A stretch of 64,000 nucleotides of DNA, from the NCBI RefSeq assembly GCF_021869535.1, contig NW_026262734.1, positions 98,089,285 to 98,153,284 of the forward strand, in the 5' to 3' direction. The notes below the pieces were generated by a model, which was not told the DNA's origin, searched no databases, and worked only from the letters and a program-made list of their open reading frames with translations. Origin of the DNA: Mytilus californianus (lineage: Eukaryota > Mollusca > Bivalvia > Mytilida > Mytilidae). Numbering within the stretch: position 1 is the stretch's first letter; the number at the start of each line of letters is the position of its first letter. This document shows, one piece after another, positions 32,702-39,525 of this stretch. A program made the position numbers and the translations under genes.

Positions 32702-33275
32702 GGAGCATACCGAGGAGGGGAATATTTTTGAAGGGGCTGTTAGCACCTAAGATTAGACCAGCTCCGTCGTGGAATTGCTGACCACGCTTCAAGTAGAGTC
32801 CATCACCATAGGTGATCCGGGCGTTTGAAGGTTTGAGGTAGAGACCGTTGCCACTAGGTTTCACGGTGCAAACGCATCCACCACGTTTCAGGTACAATCC
32901 AGACCCTAAGGCCTTGTTGACGGCTACACCACCAAGACCACTCAAGGCTCCAACACCCAAGGCGGGTAGAATGGTTTTTGCTAACATGGGGAGTGCCCTC
33001 ATTGCCAGCCCCGCCAACATGGGTAGGAAGCCACCCACCTTCTGCATGTTTTCCTTTAATTGGGTCGCACTCAACTCTAGGACCATACCACCAGTACCCT
33101 TTTGTAGGAGCTTGGCGATCTTTTGAACCTGGCGGGTGGTGAGCAACATCTTGTGTTCACCTTGCAGGTTTGCGTGGGACAAACGAATGGAGACCGGACA
33201 ACCTTTTTTGGCAGCCCGTTGTAGTTTATCAGCTTGACCTTTTGTCAAACTCAAACCATGTTCGTGATAAGTCAT
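32697..33275 (-). CDS. Gly/Leu-rich virion-type protein with N-terminal repeat and GLYLK motifs
   Basis: 192 residues. The N-terminal 75 residues hold two copies of one pattern: LSLTKGQADKLQRAAKKG..VSIRLS (8-33) and LLTTRQVQKIAKLLQKG..MVLELS (44-69). Then a hydrophobic, glycine-rich membrane-active-looking helix (81-120), and a tail with three GLYLK motifs (about 126, 144, 159) ending GANSPFKNIPLLGMLL. Small membrane-active or core proteins of this build are common in adenovirus/Polinton-type virions; that comparison is inference. Preceded by an exact start box; its own stop lies inside the next box. Lies between penton-like and membrane protein genes. Confidence 0.8.
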   Translation of the reverse strand: MTYHEHGLSLTKGQADKLQRAAKKGCPVSIRLSHANLQGEHKMLLTTRQVQKIAKLLQKGTGGMVLELSATQLKENMQKVGGFLPMLAGLAMRALPMLAKTILPALGVGALSGLGGVAVNKALGSGLYLKRGGCVCTVKPSGNGLYLKPSNARITYGDGLYLKRGQQFHDGAGLILGANSPFKNIPLLGMLL

Positions 33276-33284
33276 TTATTTATA
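33273..33284 (-). promoter_or_regulatory. TATAAATAAATG start box, exact
   Basis: Ends in the ATG of the GLYLK protein and contains the TAA stop of the penton-like gene (33280-33282). Confidence 0.75.
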
Positions 33285-34050
33285 CCTCACGAAGATGAAA
33301 GCGGATGGTGAGATGTTCACCCCTGAAATCGATGGGCCTACCATCTTGATCGGTGAGATACGTTTGCATGCGATTGATGGTTCGCAAGGTCACCGGCAAG
33401 TATACTAGATTCTTTGGGGTTTGAATGATCTTCATACCAGGACCGTCTGCGGGAAAAAAGCTGTAGATGGTAGACTGCTGTGTACCATTTACATAACTTC
33501 CATGGATGATATCACTATTCACCAGAATGCTGTTGATGCTGATGATATTTACAATGTGTTCCCCTTCCGTATAGCCGTTTGTGATCATATCGAACGTGTA
33601 AATCTGCCGCTCGAATCCCAAGACGGTGTTGATGCTATTGACAACGTTGAAGTCTACTTGATAGTGTCTGGCGAGGGTCAGCGTTGCTCTTAGGGTTGCC
33701 CTGTTGGCATCGATGATGATCTTCGTTTTGTGTTTGTTGAGCCGCAGCCGCCGCTGGATCTCATTGTTGATGTCTTCGATGTCATAGGAACCTGTGCTTA
33801 GTGCGATGGGAAACCAGTTGGCACCATCGTCGGGGGAGTAGCGGAAGGAATTGTTACCTGTATGAATGTTGGGGATGGAGTTATAGGTTTCCAGGTTTAC
33901 TAATGCCATTTCGTAGGTCTTAGATTCCTTGAGTTGTAGTGGGGGGTTGAACCGGGTAAGGATTTGGTTATCGTTTCCAGAGACGATGAAGGAAAACCCA
34001 CGCTTTGGGTCGGTGTTATTAGCAATTTGCTGCAACAATGTGTTATCCAT
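33280..34050 (-). CDS. Minor capsid protein (penton-like, single jelly-roll)
   Basis: 256 residues, the usual size for the Polinton minor capsid protein, which forms the five-fold vertices of the icosahedral shell. Features: GFSFIVSGNDNQILTRFNPPL (18-38), YEMALVNLETYNSIPNI (46-62), NSFRYSPDDGANWFPIALS (67-85), YDIEDINNEIQRRL (89-102), a late EGEHIVNIISINSILVNSDI (163-182) and a closing beta-rich HLTIRFHLREV. The alternating hydrophobic strands fit a jelly-roll. Its ATG directly follows the stop of the 49-residue gene (TAAATG), downstream of the major capsid gene, as expected for a co-expressed structural block. Confidence 0.87.
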   Translation of the reverse strand: MDNTLLQQIANNTDPKRGFSFIVSGNDNQILTRFNPPLQLKESKTYEMALVNLETYNSIPNIHTGNNSFRYSPDDGANWFPIALSTGSYDIEDINNEIQRRLRLNKHKTKIIIDANRATLRATLTLARHYQVDFNVVNSINTVLGFERQIYTFDMITNGYTEGEHIVNIISINSILVNSDIIHGSYVNGTQQSTIYSFFPADGPGMKIIQTPKNLVYLPVTLRTINRMQTYLTDQDGRPIDFRGEHLTIRFHLREV

Positions 34051-34059
34051 TTATTTATG
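34048..34059 (-). promoter_or_regulatory. Start box, one mismatch (CATAAATAAATG)
   Basis: Ends in the ATG of the penton-like gene; the TAA immediately before the ATG stops the 49-residue gene. Confidence 0.65.
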
Positions 34060-34200
34060 GTAGACCATTGTCACATATTTTTGCTTCCACTCTTCGATAC
34101 CGTCATACTGCTCCTTGAGTTGTTTACTAGCCTTCACTACGATCGCATAGACTTCGGCGGGGTGACTGGCAAAGAGGAGTTGTAGGTGAATTTTATCCAT
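34051..34200 (-). CDS. 49-residue protein between the two capsid genes
   Basis: A complete small frame from the ATG at 34200 to the TAA at 34051, filling the whole interval between the major and minor capsid genes. Starts MDKIHLQLLFASHPAEVYAI and goes on with an amphipathic, lysine-rich helix (KASKQLKEQYDGIEEWKQKY). It begins at AAGTAAATG, six bases after the stop of the capsid gene, and its TAA touches the ATG of the next gene, the same spacing that unites the other genes of the block. No family recognised; a small capsid cement or scaffold peptide is one possibility. Being short, it could be missed by routine gene calling. Confidence 0.7.
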   Translation of the reverse strand: MDKIHLQLLFASHPAEVYAIVVKASKQLKEQYDGIEEWKQKYVTMVYHK

Positions 34201-34206
34201 TTACTT

Positions 34207-35493
34207 TTAGTACACAACGTTCATCTTTTGACCATCGGATTCAAACTGTAGGATTCTGTCGGAAATGACAAGTGCAAACGCCTCGGTGTTGGCTGGAACA
34301 TTACGGGCGAATTCGGCTCTGATCTGAATATCCACCGTGGATTCTTTGAGACGCTCAGACTGATGACTCACATCAATCACAAACAAGGGGTACAAGTCGA
34401 TGAAATCGGAGGGATTAATCCCACCATTACTGAGGAGACTGTCCATGTTATGGAATTTCTTTCTGAAGTCGGAGGCCTCTTTGAACACTCTGGCGATCCT
34501 ATTTTCGTTGAAAGCTGCATTATAGTCGACTGCTGGATAACGTTCAGCGTTGAGGGTGACATGGATATTTCGCAATCGACAGTGATCGAACACGGCAGCA
34601 TTATGGGTTTGGTCACCACTTTTGTCGGTTTGGAAGGCAACAATGATATATCTAGGCTTTTCGCGACCACTCTTGGCAGCTAGGCGCCAGTTAAACTGTG
34701 AGGCTTGGGGAACGGCTATGGAATCACACTGTCTCATGCGAAATCCACAGTGGATCTTGGATTTACTTTGGATGGTTTTGTACAGTTGCATCTTATTTTC
34801 GTCTGAGGGGGTGATGTGAGGGACGAACCACGATAGTTTACTCAGGACGATCTTTGCCGGATCGTTGACGGCAGCTGCTCTCAAAATGGCATTAGCATTT
34901 GAATCGCGAACGAGTGAGAGTTCGTGTCTGAACCCGTACACTATTTTGTTGTAATCATCTGCGAATCCAAAAATATGTTTTAGGGGGATGGCAAACGAAA
35001 ACGATCCTTTGTTGGTGGGCTTGGTGATAATGTATCCATGGCGGGCTGCAAATCCAGTGTTCTCAGCCTCAGCATCGATGGAAGAATCCTTATACCACAG
35101 TTGGTTGAGACCCTGCGATTTGGAGAAGTCGTCGGGGTAGGTTAACATTCCCAGCATAGTGGTGGCAATGCCGGGGTCGTTAATATGTTCGATCTGCTGA
35201 CCGGAAAGCCTGTAACTGATGCTCTTGAAGAGATACATGATACCATTATGGGTGAGCGACACAAGATCGCCATCGGCATATGCTGTGTCATCATTCTTGA
35301 GAAGTCGACCTTCTACCACGAGATAACTTTCGGCGGGGTGTAGGAACAAATCCTGGGTTTCGATGTTGATTCGGATTTCAGCACCGGGATTGTTCAGCTG
35401 GGCACCGGCTTGTGGTTCGTATTCTCGAACCTGATATTCCTGGAGACTTTCGTCGAAGGTCAACCCTTCGGTGATTGTAAGAATGTTAGACAT
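34207..35493 (-). CDS. Major capsid protein (double jelly-roll)
   Basis: 428 residues. I recognise the animal Polinton/adintovirus hexon-type major capsid protein: INIETQDLFLHPAESYLVVEG near residue 43, YGFRHELSLVR with NANAILRAA, KIVLSKLSWFVPHITPSDENK, FRMRQCDSIAVP, PRYIIVAFQTDKSGDQ, FDHCRLRNIHVTLNAERYPAVDYN, FIDLYPLFVIDVSHQSERLK and the closing ISDRILQFESDG. Trimers of this fold build the capsid faces. The length is on the short side for the lineage but normal for animal Polintons as far as I know. It starts seven bases beyond a TATAAATAAATA box, so its leader is slightly longer than that of its neighbours. No stops or frameshifts. Confidence 0.93.
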   Translation of the reverse strand: MSNILTITEGLTFDESLQEYQVREYEPQAGAQLNNPGAEIRINIETQDLFLHPAESYLVVEGRLLKNDDTAYADGDLVSLTHNGIMYLFKSISYRLSGQQIEHINDPGIATTMLGMLTYPDDFSKSQGLNQLWYKDSSIDAEAENTGFAARHGYIITKPTNKGSFSFAIPLKHIFGFADDYNKIVYGFRHELSLVRDSNANAILRAAAVNDPAKIVLSKLSWFVPHITPSDENKMQLYKTIQSKSKIHCGFRMRQCDSIAVPQASQFNWRLAAKSGREKPRYIIVAFQTDKSGDQTHNAAVFDHCRLRNIHVTLNAERYPAVDYNAAFNENRIARVFKEASDFRKKFHNMDSLLSNGGINPSDFIDLYPLFVIDVSHQSERLKESTVDIQIRAEFARNVPANTEAFALVISDRILQFESDGQKMNVVY

Positions 35494-35497
35494 AATG

Positions 35498-35509
35498 TAT
35501 TTATTTATA
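35498..35509 (-). promoter_or_regulatory. Start-box variant upstream of major capsid gene (TATAAATAAATA)
   Basis: Eleven of twelve bases match, but the ATG is destroyed and the true ATG lies seven bases further on (CATTATG). Contains the stop of the preceding gene. Confidence 0.65.
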
Positions 35510-35848
35510 GCGTTGGACGAAGTCGTGGATGGTTTTGATACCAGAGCCGGAGATTAGATTGTTTAACCGAACTTGCTCTGGCTTCTTGCGTTGAACACTA
35601 GGCTGTTGAGGGGTTTTAATACGTTTCCTGGGGCGGGTCACTTTATCAACCACATGGTCGACGGCTTTGGAAGCACCCTTTTCAACACCTTTCAAGGCTG
35701 CATTGGTGGCAGCATTCATGGCCTTACTTCCTAGGGTTTGGGCGGCAGAGGAAGTAAACATGCGTGCAGCCAAACTGGCGATTGTGTCAAACAGTCCTTT
35801 ACCACCGTAGGCGTACTTTCGAGCGTAACCTTTCTTGATTTGCAACAT
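35501..35848 (-). CDS. Small basic, alanine-rich protein (candidate core or membrane-lytic virion protein)
   Basis: 115 residues, strongly basic. The N-terminus is basic (MLQIKKGYARKYAYGGKG) and runs into an amphipathic helix GLFDTIASLAARMF (18-31), then an alanine-rich helix (SKAMNAATNAALKGVEKGASKAVDHVVDKV), a nuclear-localisation-like RPRKRIKTP and a C-terminal helix (GIKTIHDFVQRYK). This layout resembles adenovirus minor core or lytic proteins in general character; homology is not shown. Sits directly upstream of the major capsid gene and begins at an exact start box. Confidence 0.78.
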   Translation of the reverse strand: MLQIKKGYARKYAYGGKGLFDTIASLAARMFTSSAAQTLGSKAMNAATNAALKGVEKGASKAVDHVVDKVTRPRKRIKTPQQPSVQRKKPEQVRLNNLISGSGIKTIHDFVQRYK

Positions 35849-35857
35849 TTATTTATA
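35846..35857 (-). promoter_or_regulatory. TATAAATAAATG start box, exact
   Basis: Ends in the ATG of the small basic protein and includes the TAA of the 279-residue gene. Confidence 0.75.
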
Positions 35858-36692
35858 GGATGCTACGATGCAGTGCCTTATATTCCTCGATGCTGATATG
35901 TCTACCCCTTTTCATAGCATCGATAATCGACACAATTTCGTTGCGCACACCATTGTTTCCTGCTCGGTATGCTGCAGCACACAGTTCCAAGCGATCGAGA
36001 AGCTGCTTGAAGTTGGAAGGAAGAAACACGGTTTGCAGCCCACTGCCAAACTTATCCTTCTTGTAGATGTGGGATACGATTTCCTTCCACTTGTAACTCT
36101 TATTCGCCTTCGGGGTTCTCGAGAGGGTGGAATTGCCTTGATACATGGCACCGGAACTTTTCAGGATCTCTGCATAGTCGTAAAGGTCGTCGGGCTCAAA
36201 CGATTCTGGTTTCTTTTTCACCATGAGTTCCCAGAGGCCAAGGGTTCCTTTGTACCTCACACCATCTACGAAAATATCATCATCGTCAAAAGTAACTGGT
36301 GAGCTTCCGATGAAGATACCATCGTTTTCAGATCGCAATCCAAAGGTGTGGTCGGCGGAAGGAGTCATACTGAGCTGCAAATACTGCTGTGCTCGAGGTC
36401 CGAGGACGGTGTCTGTAGGTGGTGCGATGGGTAGTGGGTCGGCAAACTCGGGCGGTGGAGGAGGGAGGGCTGGCACTGCTGGAGGTAAATCTTCGATTGT
36501 TTTGGTGATTTTTGAAGCTGCTTCCCGCTGAGCCTCAACCACAGGCTTGAACACCCTGGAAAGGTCTCGGCTGAGTCCAATCTTGTCGAGACGATGCTGC
36601 ATATTACTGGCTTGAATCTTCCGCTTGGTGTCTTGCAACTCCCTAGCAAGTGCCTCACGCTGCTTAGGGTCGGTAATCTTGATAAAAGTCAT
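35853..36692 (-). CDS. Polinton-associated conserved protein, function unknown
   Basis: 279 residues in three parts. Residues 1-70 are helical and charged (coiled-coil-like; PKQREALARELQDTKRKIQA). Residues 71-95 are proline-rich (AVPALPPPPPEF). Residues 105-205 form a compact domain with FGLRSENDGIFIGSSPVTFD, DDIFVDGVRYKGTLGLWELM and a PESFEPDDLYDYAEILKSSGA helix; this pattern recurs in proteins beside Polinton-type genes in invertebrates and may correspond to a named domain of unknown function. The C-terminus has two helices (FKQLLDRLELCAAAYRAGN). It sits with the capsid genes, so a structural or assembly role is likely but unproven. Confidence 0.8.
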   Translation of the reverse strand: MTFIKITDPKQREALARELQDTKRKIQASNMQHRLDKIGLSRDLSRVFKPVVEAQREAASKITKTIEDLPPAVPALPPPPPEFADPLPIAPPTDTVLGPRAQQYLQLSMTPSADHTFGLRSENDGIFIGSSPVTFDDDDIFVDGVRYKGTLGLWELMVKKKPESFEPDDLYDYAEILKSSGAMYQGNSTLSRTPKANKSYKWKEIVSHIYKKDKFGSGLQTVFLPSNFKQLLDRLELCAAAYRAGNNGVRNEIVSIIDAMKRGRHISIEEYKALHRSIL

Positions 36693-36701
36693 TTATTTAT
36701 A
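36690..36701 (-). promoter_or_regulatory. TATAAATAAATG start box, exact
   Basis: Ends in the ATG of the 279-residue gene. The TAA directly before this ATG stops the zinc-protein gene. Confidence 0.75.
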
Positions 36702-37310
36702 AGATCGAACGCTGTCGAACGCCCCTAAGCGTTGGTCCGAACGCCCCATAGCGTTGGATCGAACGCCCCATAGCGTTGGATCGAACGCCCCTAAGCGTTG
36801 GTGTGAACGCCCCGAAGCGTTGGTTCGAACGTCCATACGCGATAAATTGCACATGAAGGTATTACACAGCTGATACGGATCCCTTTTCTTCGAAAGATTC
36901 AAGTGTCTTAGGCAAAGGTCTTTACGCGATAAATTGCACATGAAGGTATTACACAGCTGATACGGATCCCTTTTCTTCGAAAGATTCAAGTGTCTTAGGC
37001 AGAGGTCTTTACGCGGTTGGCATGGGTGTGTGCACTGGTGGCCTCGAATCGTCTTGGCAGGGCATTGGGGTTGTGGGGGACGCTGCACCTTACCATACAG
37101 ACGGTCAGAGTTCCATGCGTCGAAATCACCTCTACTGCTATCGATCGGGCGGATGATCGTGCGACCGCATTTCCAACACATACTTGTCATATCGACCGAG
37201 TCCCACTCGTGCTTGCATTCAGGGGGTGGTCGTGAGGGCTTGGGAGCATTCTCAAACTCCCGATCCAAGTCCCGTTGATTCTCCAGGAAAAATTCCTGCA
37301 AGTGATCCAT
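36693..37310 (-). CDS. Zinc-binding protein related to the polymerase N-terminus, with repeat-expanded tail
   Basis: 205 residues. Order: EFFLENQRDLDREF helix (6-19), a CxH...CWKC zinc site (Cys32, His34, Cys45, Cys48), a second cysteine/histidine cluster CPAKTIRGHQC..C (83-97) and LCLRH (103-107). The polymerase frame begins with the same order (FFLENEEDLED, zinc site, LCWRH), so the two are paralogous. The tail has been altered twice: an 87-bp in-frame tandem duplication repeats 29 residues containing LCLRHLNLSKKRDPYQLC, and a 22-bp hairpin array encodes the last 40 residues. The tail is probably recent and may be non-functional. Lies between ATPase and 279-residue genes. Role unknown; nucleic-acid binding is plausible. 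Confidence 0.78.
   Translation of the reverse strand: MDHLQEFFLENQRDLDREFENAPKPSRPPPECKHEWDSVDMTSMCWKCGRTIIRPIDSSRGDFDAWNSDRLYGKVQRPPQPQCPAKTIRGHQCTHPCQPRKDLCLRHLNLSKKRDPYQLCNTFMCNLSRKDLCLRHLNLSKKRDPYQLCNTFMCNLSRMDVRTNASGRSHQRLGAFDPTLWGVRSNAMGRSDQRLGAFDSVRSYK
36717..36838. repeat. 22-bp palindromic minisatellite inside a gene
   Basis: Five and a half units with period exactly 22 starting GAACGCCCC. Each unit can form a hairpin AACGC-loop-GCGTT. As 22 is not a multiple of three, the units are read in three phases in the C-terminus of the zinc protein. Confidence 0.92.
36837..37010. repeat. 87-bp tandem duplication inside a gene
   Basis: Two copies (36837-36923, 36924-37010) differing at about one base (GGCAAAG against GGCAGAG). 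Period is 29 codons, so the frame is kept. Confidence 0.95.
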
Positions 37311-37324
37311 TTTTTTATTTTATA
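37308..37324 (-). promoter_or_regulatory. Start-box variant (TATAAAATAAAAAAATG)
   Basis: Stretched form of the box before the zinc-protein ATG, with the ATPase stop TAA at 37320-37322. Confidence 0.55.
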
Positions 37325-38081
37325 CCTCATAGAACTCTTCTAATTTGCATCGGTATTTCCCTGCTGACTTGGGGCTTGTAAGATCGATGGTTACAAATCC
37401 ATAGGGTTGGGACCAGCAATGCTTACACAGAGCGTCAAATTGTTCCTTGGTAAGATCGTTGCAGTGATCGCGCCGAATATGGTCGAGATTCTTTGCGTCC
37501 TGCTGGAAGAGGCAGAGGAAGTTTGCATTTTCTCGGATCGATTGTCGGGGTAGTTTGAAGTAGTTCTGACACAGGTAGAAACAATCGACGTTGTTGTGGC
37601 GACCGCGCACGTAGTAGTCTTCACACGTGTTCTGTTTGCTCAGCATCAAATCGTCGAACACCATGAGGTTCTTGCGACTGGGGTCGAGTTCTCGGGGGTC
37701 TGGTACATCACTCCCTTGCTCGAAGAAAACAGTGTCGATACCACTCGGGTGTCGTGGTGATGGTAAGGCGTTGACCACATCGATCAACGAGTAGGGTGAC
37801 TTACCCCTACACTGTAAGAGGTCTCGGATATCTTCCTTAGGGAAGCCTTTTCCCAGCGCTTGCTGCAACAGCTGGTAGATGGGCTGGTGAAGCGATTTTC
37901 CGAAGACGTACAATCGATCGTAGTCGAGCCATCCATCGCGCAGGAGTAGGTTGTTCAACAGCGTTGTCTTACCACAGTCCGACTTCCCAATGATCAACCC
38001 TCTGATCGACCGCTGCGGTAGGAGGTAGTGATTGCTCCTCTTGGGGGCGTTGGCACTGTAGGAAATGTCTTCAACGTTCAT
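37320..38081 (-). CDS. DNA-packaging ATPase (FtsK/HerA type)
   Basis: 253 residues, typical for Polinton packaging ATPases, which pump the genome into the capsid. Walker A GKSDCGKT at 32-39, Walker B NLMVFDDLML around 138-147, and a downstream polar motif YLCQNYFKLPRQSIRENANF where the sensor residues are expected. The N-terminus SNHYLLPQRSIRGLIIG leads straight into the P-loop. Close to full length, no breaks. It is the first minus-strand gene of the virion block and is transcribed divergently from the PLA2 gene across a 20-bp AT-rich interval. Confidence 0.93.
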   Translation of the reverse strand: MNVEDISYSANAPKRSNHYLLPQRSIRGLIIGKSDCGKTTLLNNLLLRDGWLDYDRLYVFGKSLHQPIYQLLQQALGKGFPKEDIRDLLQCRGKSPYSLIDVVNALPSPRHPSGIDTVFFEQGSDVPDPRELDPSRKNLMVFDDLMLSKQNTCEDYYVRGRHNNVDCFYLCQNYFKLPRQSIRENANFLCLFQQDAKNLDHIRRDHCNDLTKEQFDALCKHCWSQPYGFVTIDLTSPKSAGKYRCKLEEFYEV

Positions 38082-38103
38082 TTATTTAAATAAAATAACG
38101 ATG
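38079..38103. promoter_or_regulatory. Bidirectional start region between ATPase and PLA2 genes
   Basis: The two ATGs are 19 bases apart with only TTATTTAAATAAAATAACG between them. The minus strand reads TTTAAATAAATG, two bases from the common box; the plus strand reads TTTAAATAAAATAACGATG. Confidence 0.6.
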
Positions 38104-38601
38104 ATCTTCTGCGTAAAATGTCGTAGGAAGACGGACACAGTTAACCCTGGTGAAACAATTACCAGCAACGGAAGACGGAGGAAGGTTGGCAACTGCAAGG
38201 TGTGCGGTGCCAAGAAGTCTCAGTTTGTTGCTACAACCGGTGCAGGGTTCATGAACAAACTAATCAACCGATTACCCATGGAAATGCATCTCCCCGGACA
38301 CAACTTCACCGGGCCAGGGACTAAACTTAGCAAGCGACTACTCCCCGATGGCACCCCGAAGGCTTGGTCCAAACCCATTAATCGAGTGGACCAAGCTGCA
38401 TATCACCACGATCTTTGTTATGCCCAGCATAAGGATACCGCTTCACGCAACTCCATCTGTGACAAAGCTATGCTAGCCTCGCTTAACACCATTCCCAACC
38501 CTACCACACGCGAACGCATGGACCGCAGCATCGTCGGACCCATCATCGGTACCAAAGCTCGATTCGGTCTGGGTATTAAAAAAAGTTCGCTGGACCGATG
38601 A
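38101..38601 (+). CDS. Zinc-ribbon plus phospholipase A2-like protein
   Basis: 166 residues from the ATG at 38101; an upstream ATG inside the ATPase gene is less likely. Residues 1-38 form a zinc ribbon (Cys4, Cys7, Cys32, Cys35; MIFCVKCRRKT). Residues 60-125 look like the parvovirus-type PLA2 domain: calcium loop NFTGPGTKL (GPG 71-73), then DQAAYHHDLCYAQHKD with the catalytic His103-Asp104 pair, and later cysteines. In parvoviruses such a domain disrupts the endosomal membrane during entry; the same role here is inference. The end of this frame overlaps the open integrase frame, and the switch point coincides with a run of seven A (38578-38584). Confidence 0.85.
   Translation: MIFCVKCRRKTDTVNPGETITSNGRRRKVGNCKVCGAKKSQFVATTGAGFMNKLINRLPMEMHLPGHNFTGPGTKLSKRLLPDGTPKAWSKPINRVDQAAYHHDLCYAQHKDTASRNSICDKAMLASLNTIPNPTTRERMDRSIVGPIIGTKARFGLGIKKSSLDR
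38578..38584 (+). other. Run of seven A where PLA2 and integrase frames meet
   Basis: In the PLA2 frame the run is read AAA AAA A; the integrase frame is offset by one base and shows similarity directly after the run. The integrase frame is open upstream only back to 38477 and contains no ATG before its conserved domain. Confidence 0.7.
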
Positions 38602-39514
38602 TTTAGCTGAGGAGTTGCACAAACCAGTTCGACGTAAGTTTCAGAAACGCCGTGTGGTAGTGGGTGGTGTGGATGAGACCTGGGCGGCCGACCTTGTTGA
38701 TATGAGTGCCTTTTCTAGGGACAACAAGGGAAATAAGTTCATCCTGAGCATCATCGATGTCTTCTCCAAATATGGCTGGTTGATACCACTCAAAAACAAG
38801 AAGGGGGTGACGGTGCGGGATGCCTTTCAAGCGGTGTTCAAGGAGCGTATGCCCAAGAAGCTTTGGACAGACAAAGGCACTGAGTTTTACAACAAGGATG
38901 TAAATCAGCTGCTTCAAAAGCATGATATTGAGCTCTACTCCACCGAAAATGAGGAGAAGTCGAGTGTGGTTGAGCGCTGGAATCGCACCATGAAAGAGAA
39001 AATGTTCAAATATTTCTCGGCCAACTCTACACGCACCTACATCAATGTTTTGGATAATCTTGTTCGCCAGTACAATACCACCAAGCACCGATCCATCAAA
39101 ATGACCCCTGTCGCCGCAAGTCACAAGGAGCATGAAAACAAGGTGTATTGGAACCTTTACGGCAGCATACTTCCCATGAAACCACCACGATTTCGTGCTG
39201 GTGACAAAGTCCGAATCACCAAGAAGAAAGGTACATTCGAGAAGGGATACACACCCCGCTGGACCGAGGAAGTATTCACCATTTCCCTAGTGTTGAACAC
39301 TCAGCCGCCCACCTATCATCTCAAGGATTTTAGTGGTGAGGAAATTCAGGGATCCTTCTATGAGCCCGAACTTCAAAAAACTGATCAAAACATCTACCGC
39401 ATAGAGAAGATCCTCCGCAGGCGAACCAAGAACGGGATTAATGAGGTGTTTGTGAAGTGGAAGGGTTATCCTAAGAATTTTAACTCGTGGGTCCCACAAT
39501 CAGATCTACAATAA
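38585..39514 (+). CDS. Retroviral-type integrase with chromodomain
   Basis: Inserts element DNA into the genome, giving the 6-bp duplication seen here. Counting from the TTG at 38615: HKPVRRKF lead-in, catalytic core Asp26 (WAADLVDM), Asp86 (LWTDKGTEFYNKD) and Glu120 (SSVVERWNRTMKEKMF), an SH3-like basic domain (FRAGDKVRITKKKG, about 190-240) and a C-terminal chromodomain (YRIEKILRRR..NEVFVKWKGYPKNFNSWVP, about 256-295). The first in-frame ATG (38702) is inside the catalytic core and so cannot be the start. The protein must arise by a phase change from the PLA2 frame, a non-AUG start, splicing, or not at all if the A run carries an indel. The usual zinc-binding N-terminal segment of integrases is not visible. 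Confidence 0.92.
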   Translation, partial: VRWTDDLAEELHKPVRRKFQKRRVVVGGVDETWAADLVDMSAFSRDNKGNKFILSIIDVFSKYGWLIPLKNKKGVTVRDAFQAVFKERMPKKLWTDKGTEFYNKDVNQLLQKHDIELYSTENEEKSSVVERWNRTMKEKMFKYFSANSTRTYINVLDNLVRQYNTTKHRSIKMTPVAASHKEHENKVYWNLYGSILPMKPPRFRAGDKVRITKKKGTFEKGYTPRWTEEVFTISLVLNTQPPTYHLKDFSGEEIQGSFYEPELQKTDQNIYRIEKILRRRTKNGINEVFVKWKGYPKNFNSWVPQSDLQ

Positions 39515-39525
39515 TCCTCAACAAC

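Noticed and set aside
38065-38100. Upstream start for the PLA2-like protein
   Set aside because: It would begin inside the ATPase gene and upstream of the AT-rich start region; the ATG at 38101 gives a protein that starts directly with the zinc ribbon.
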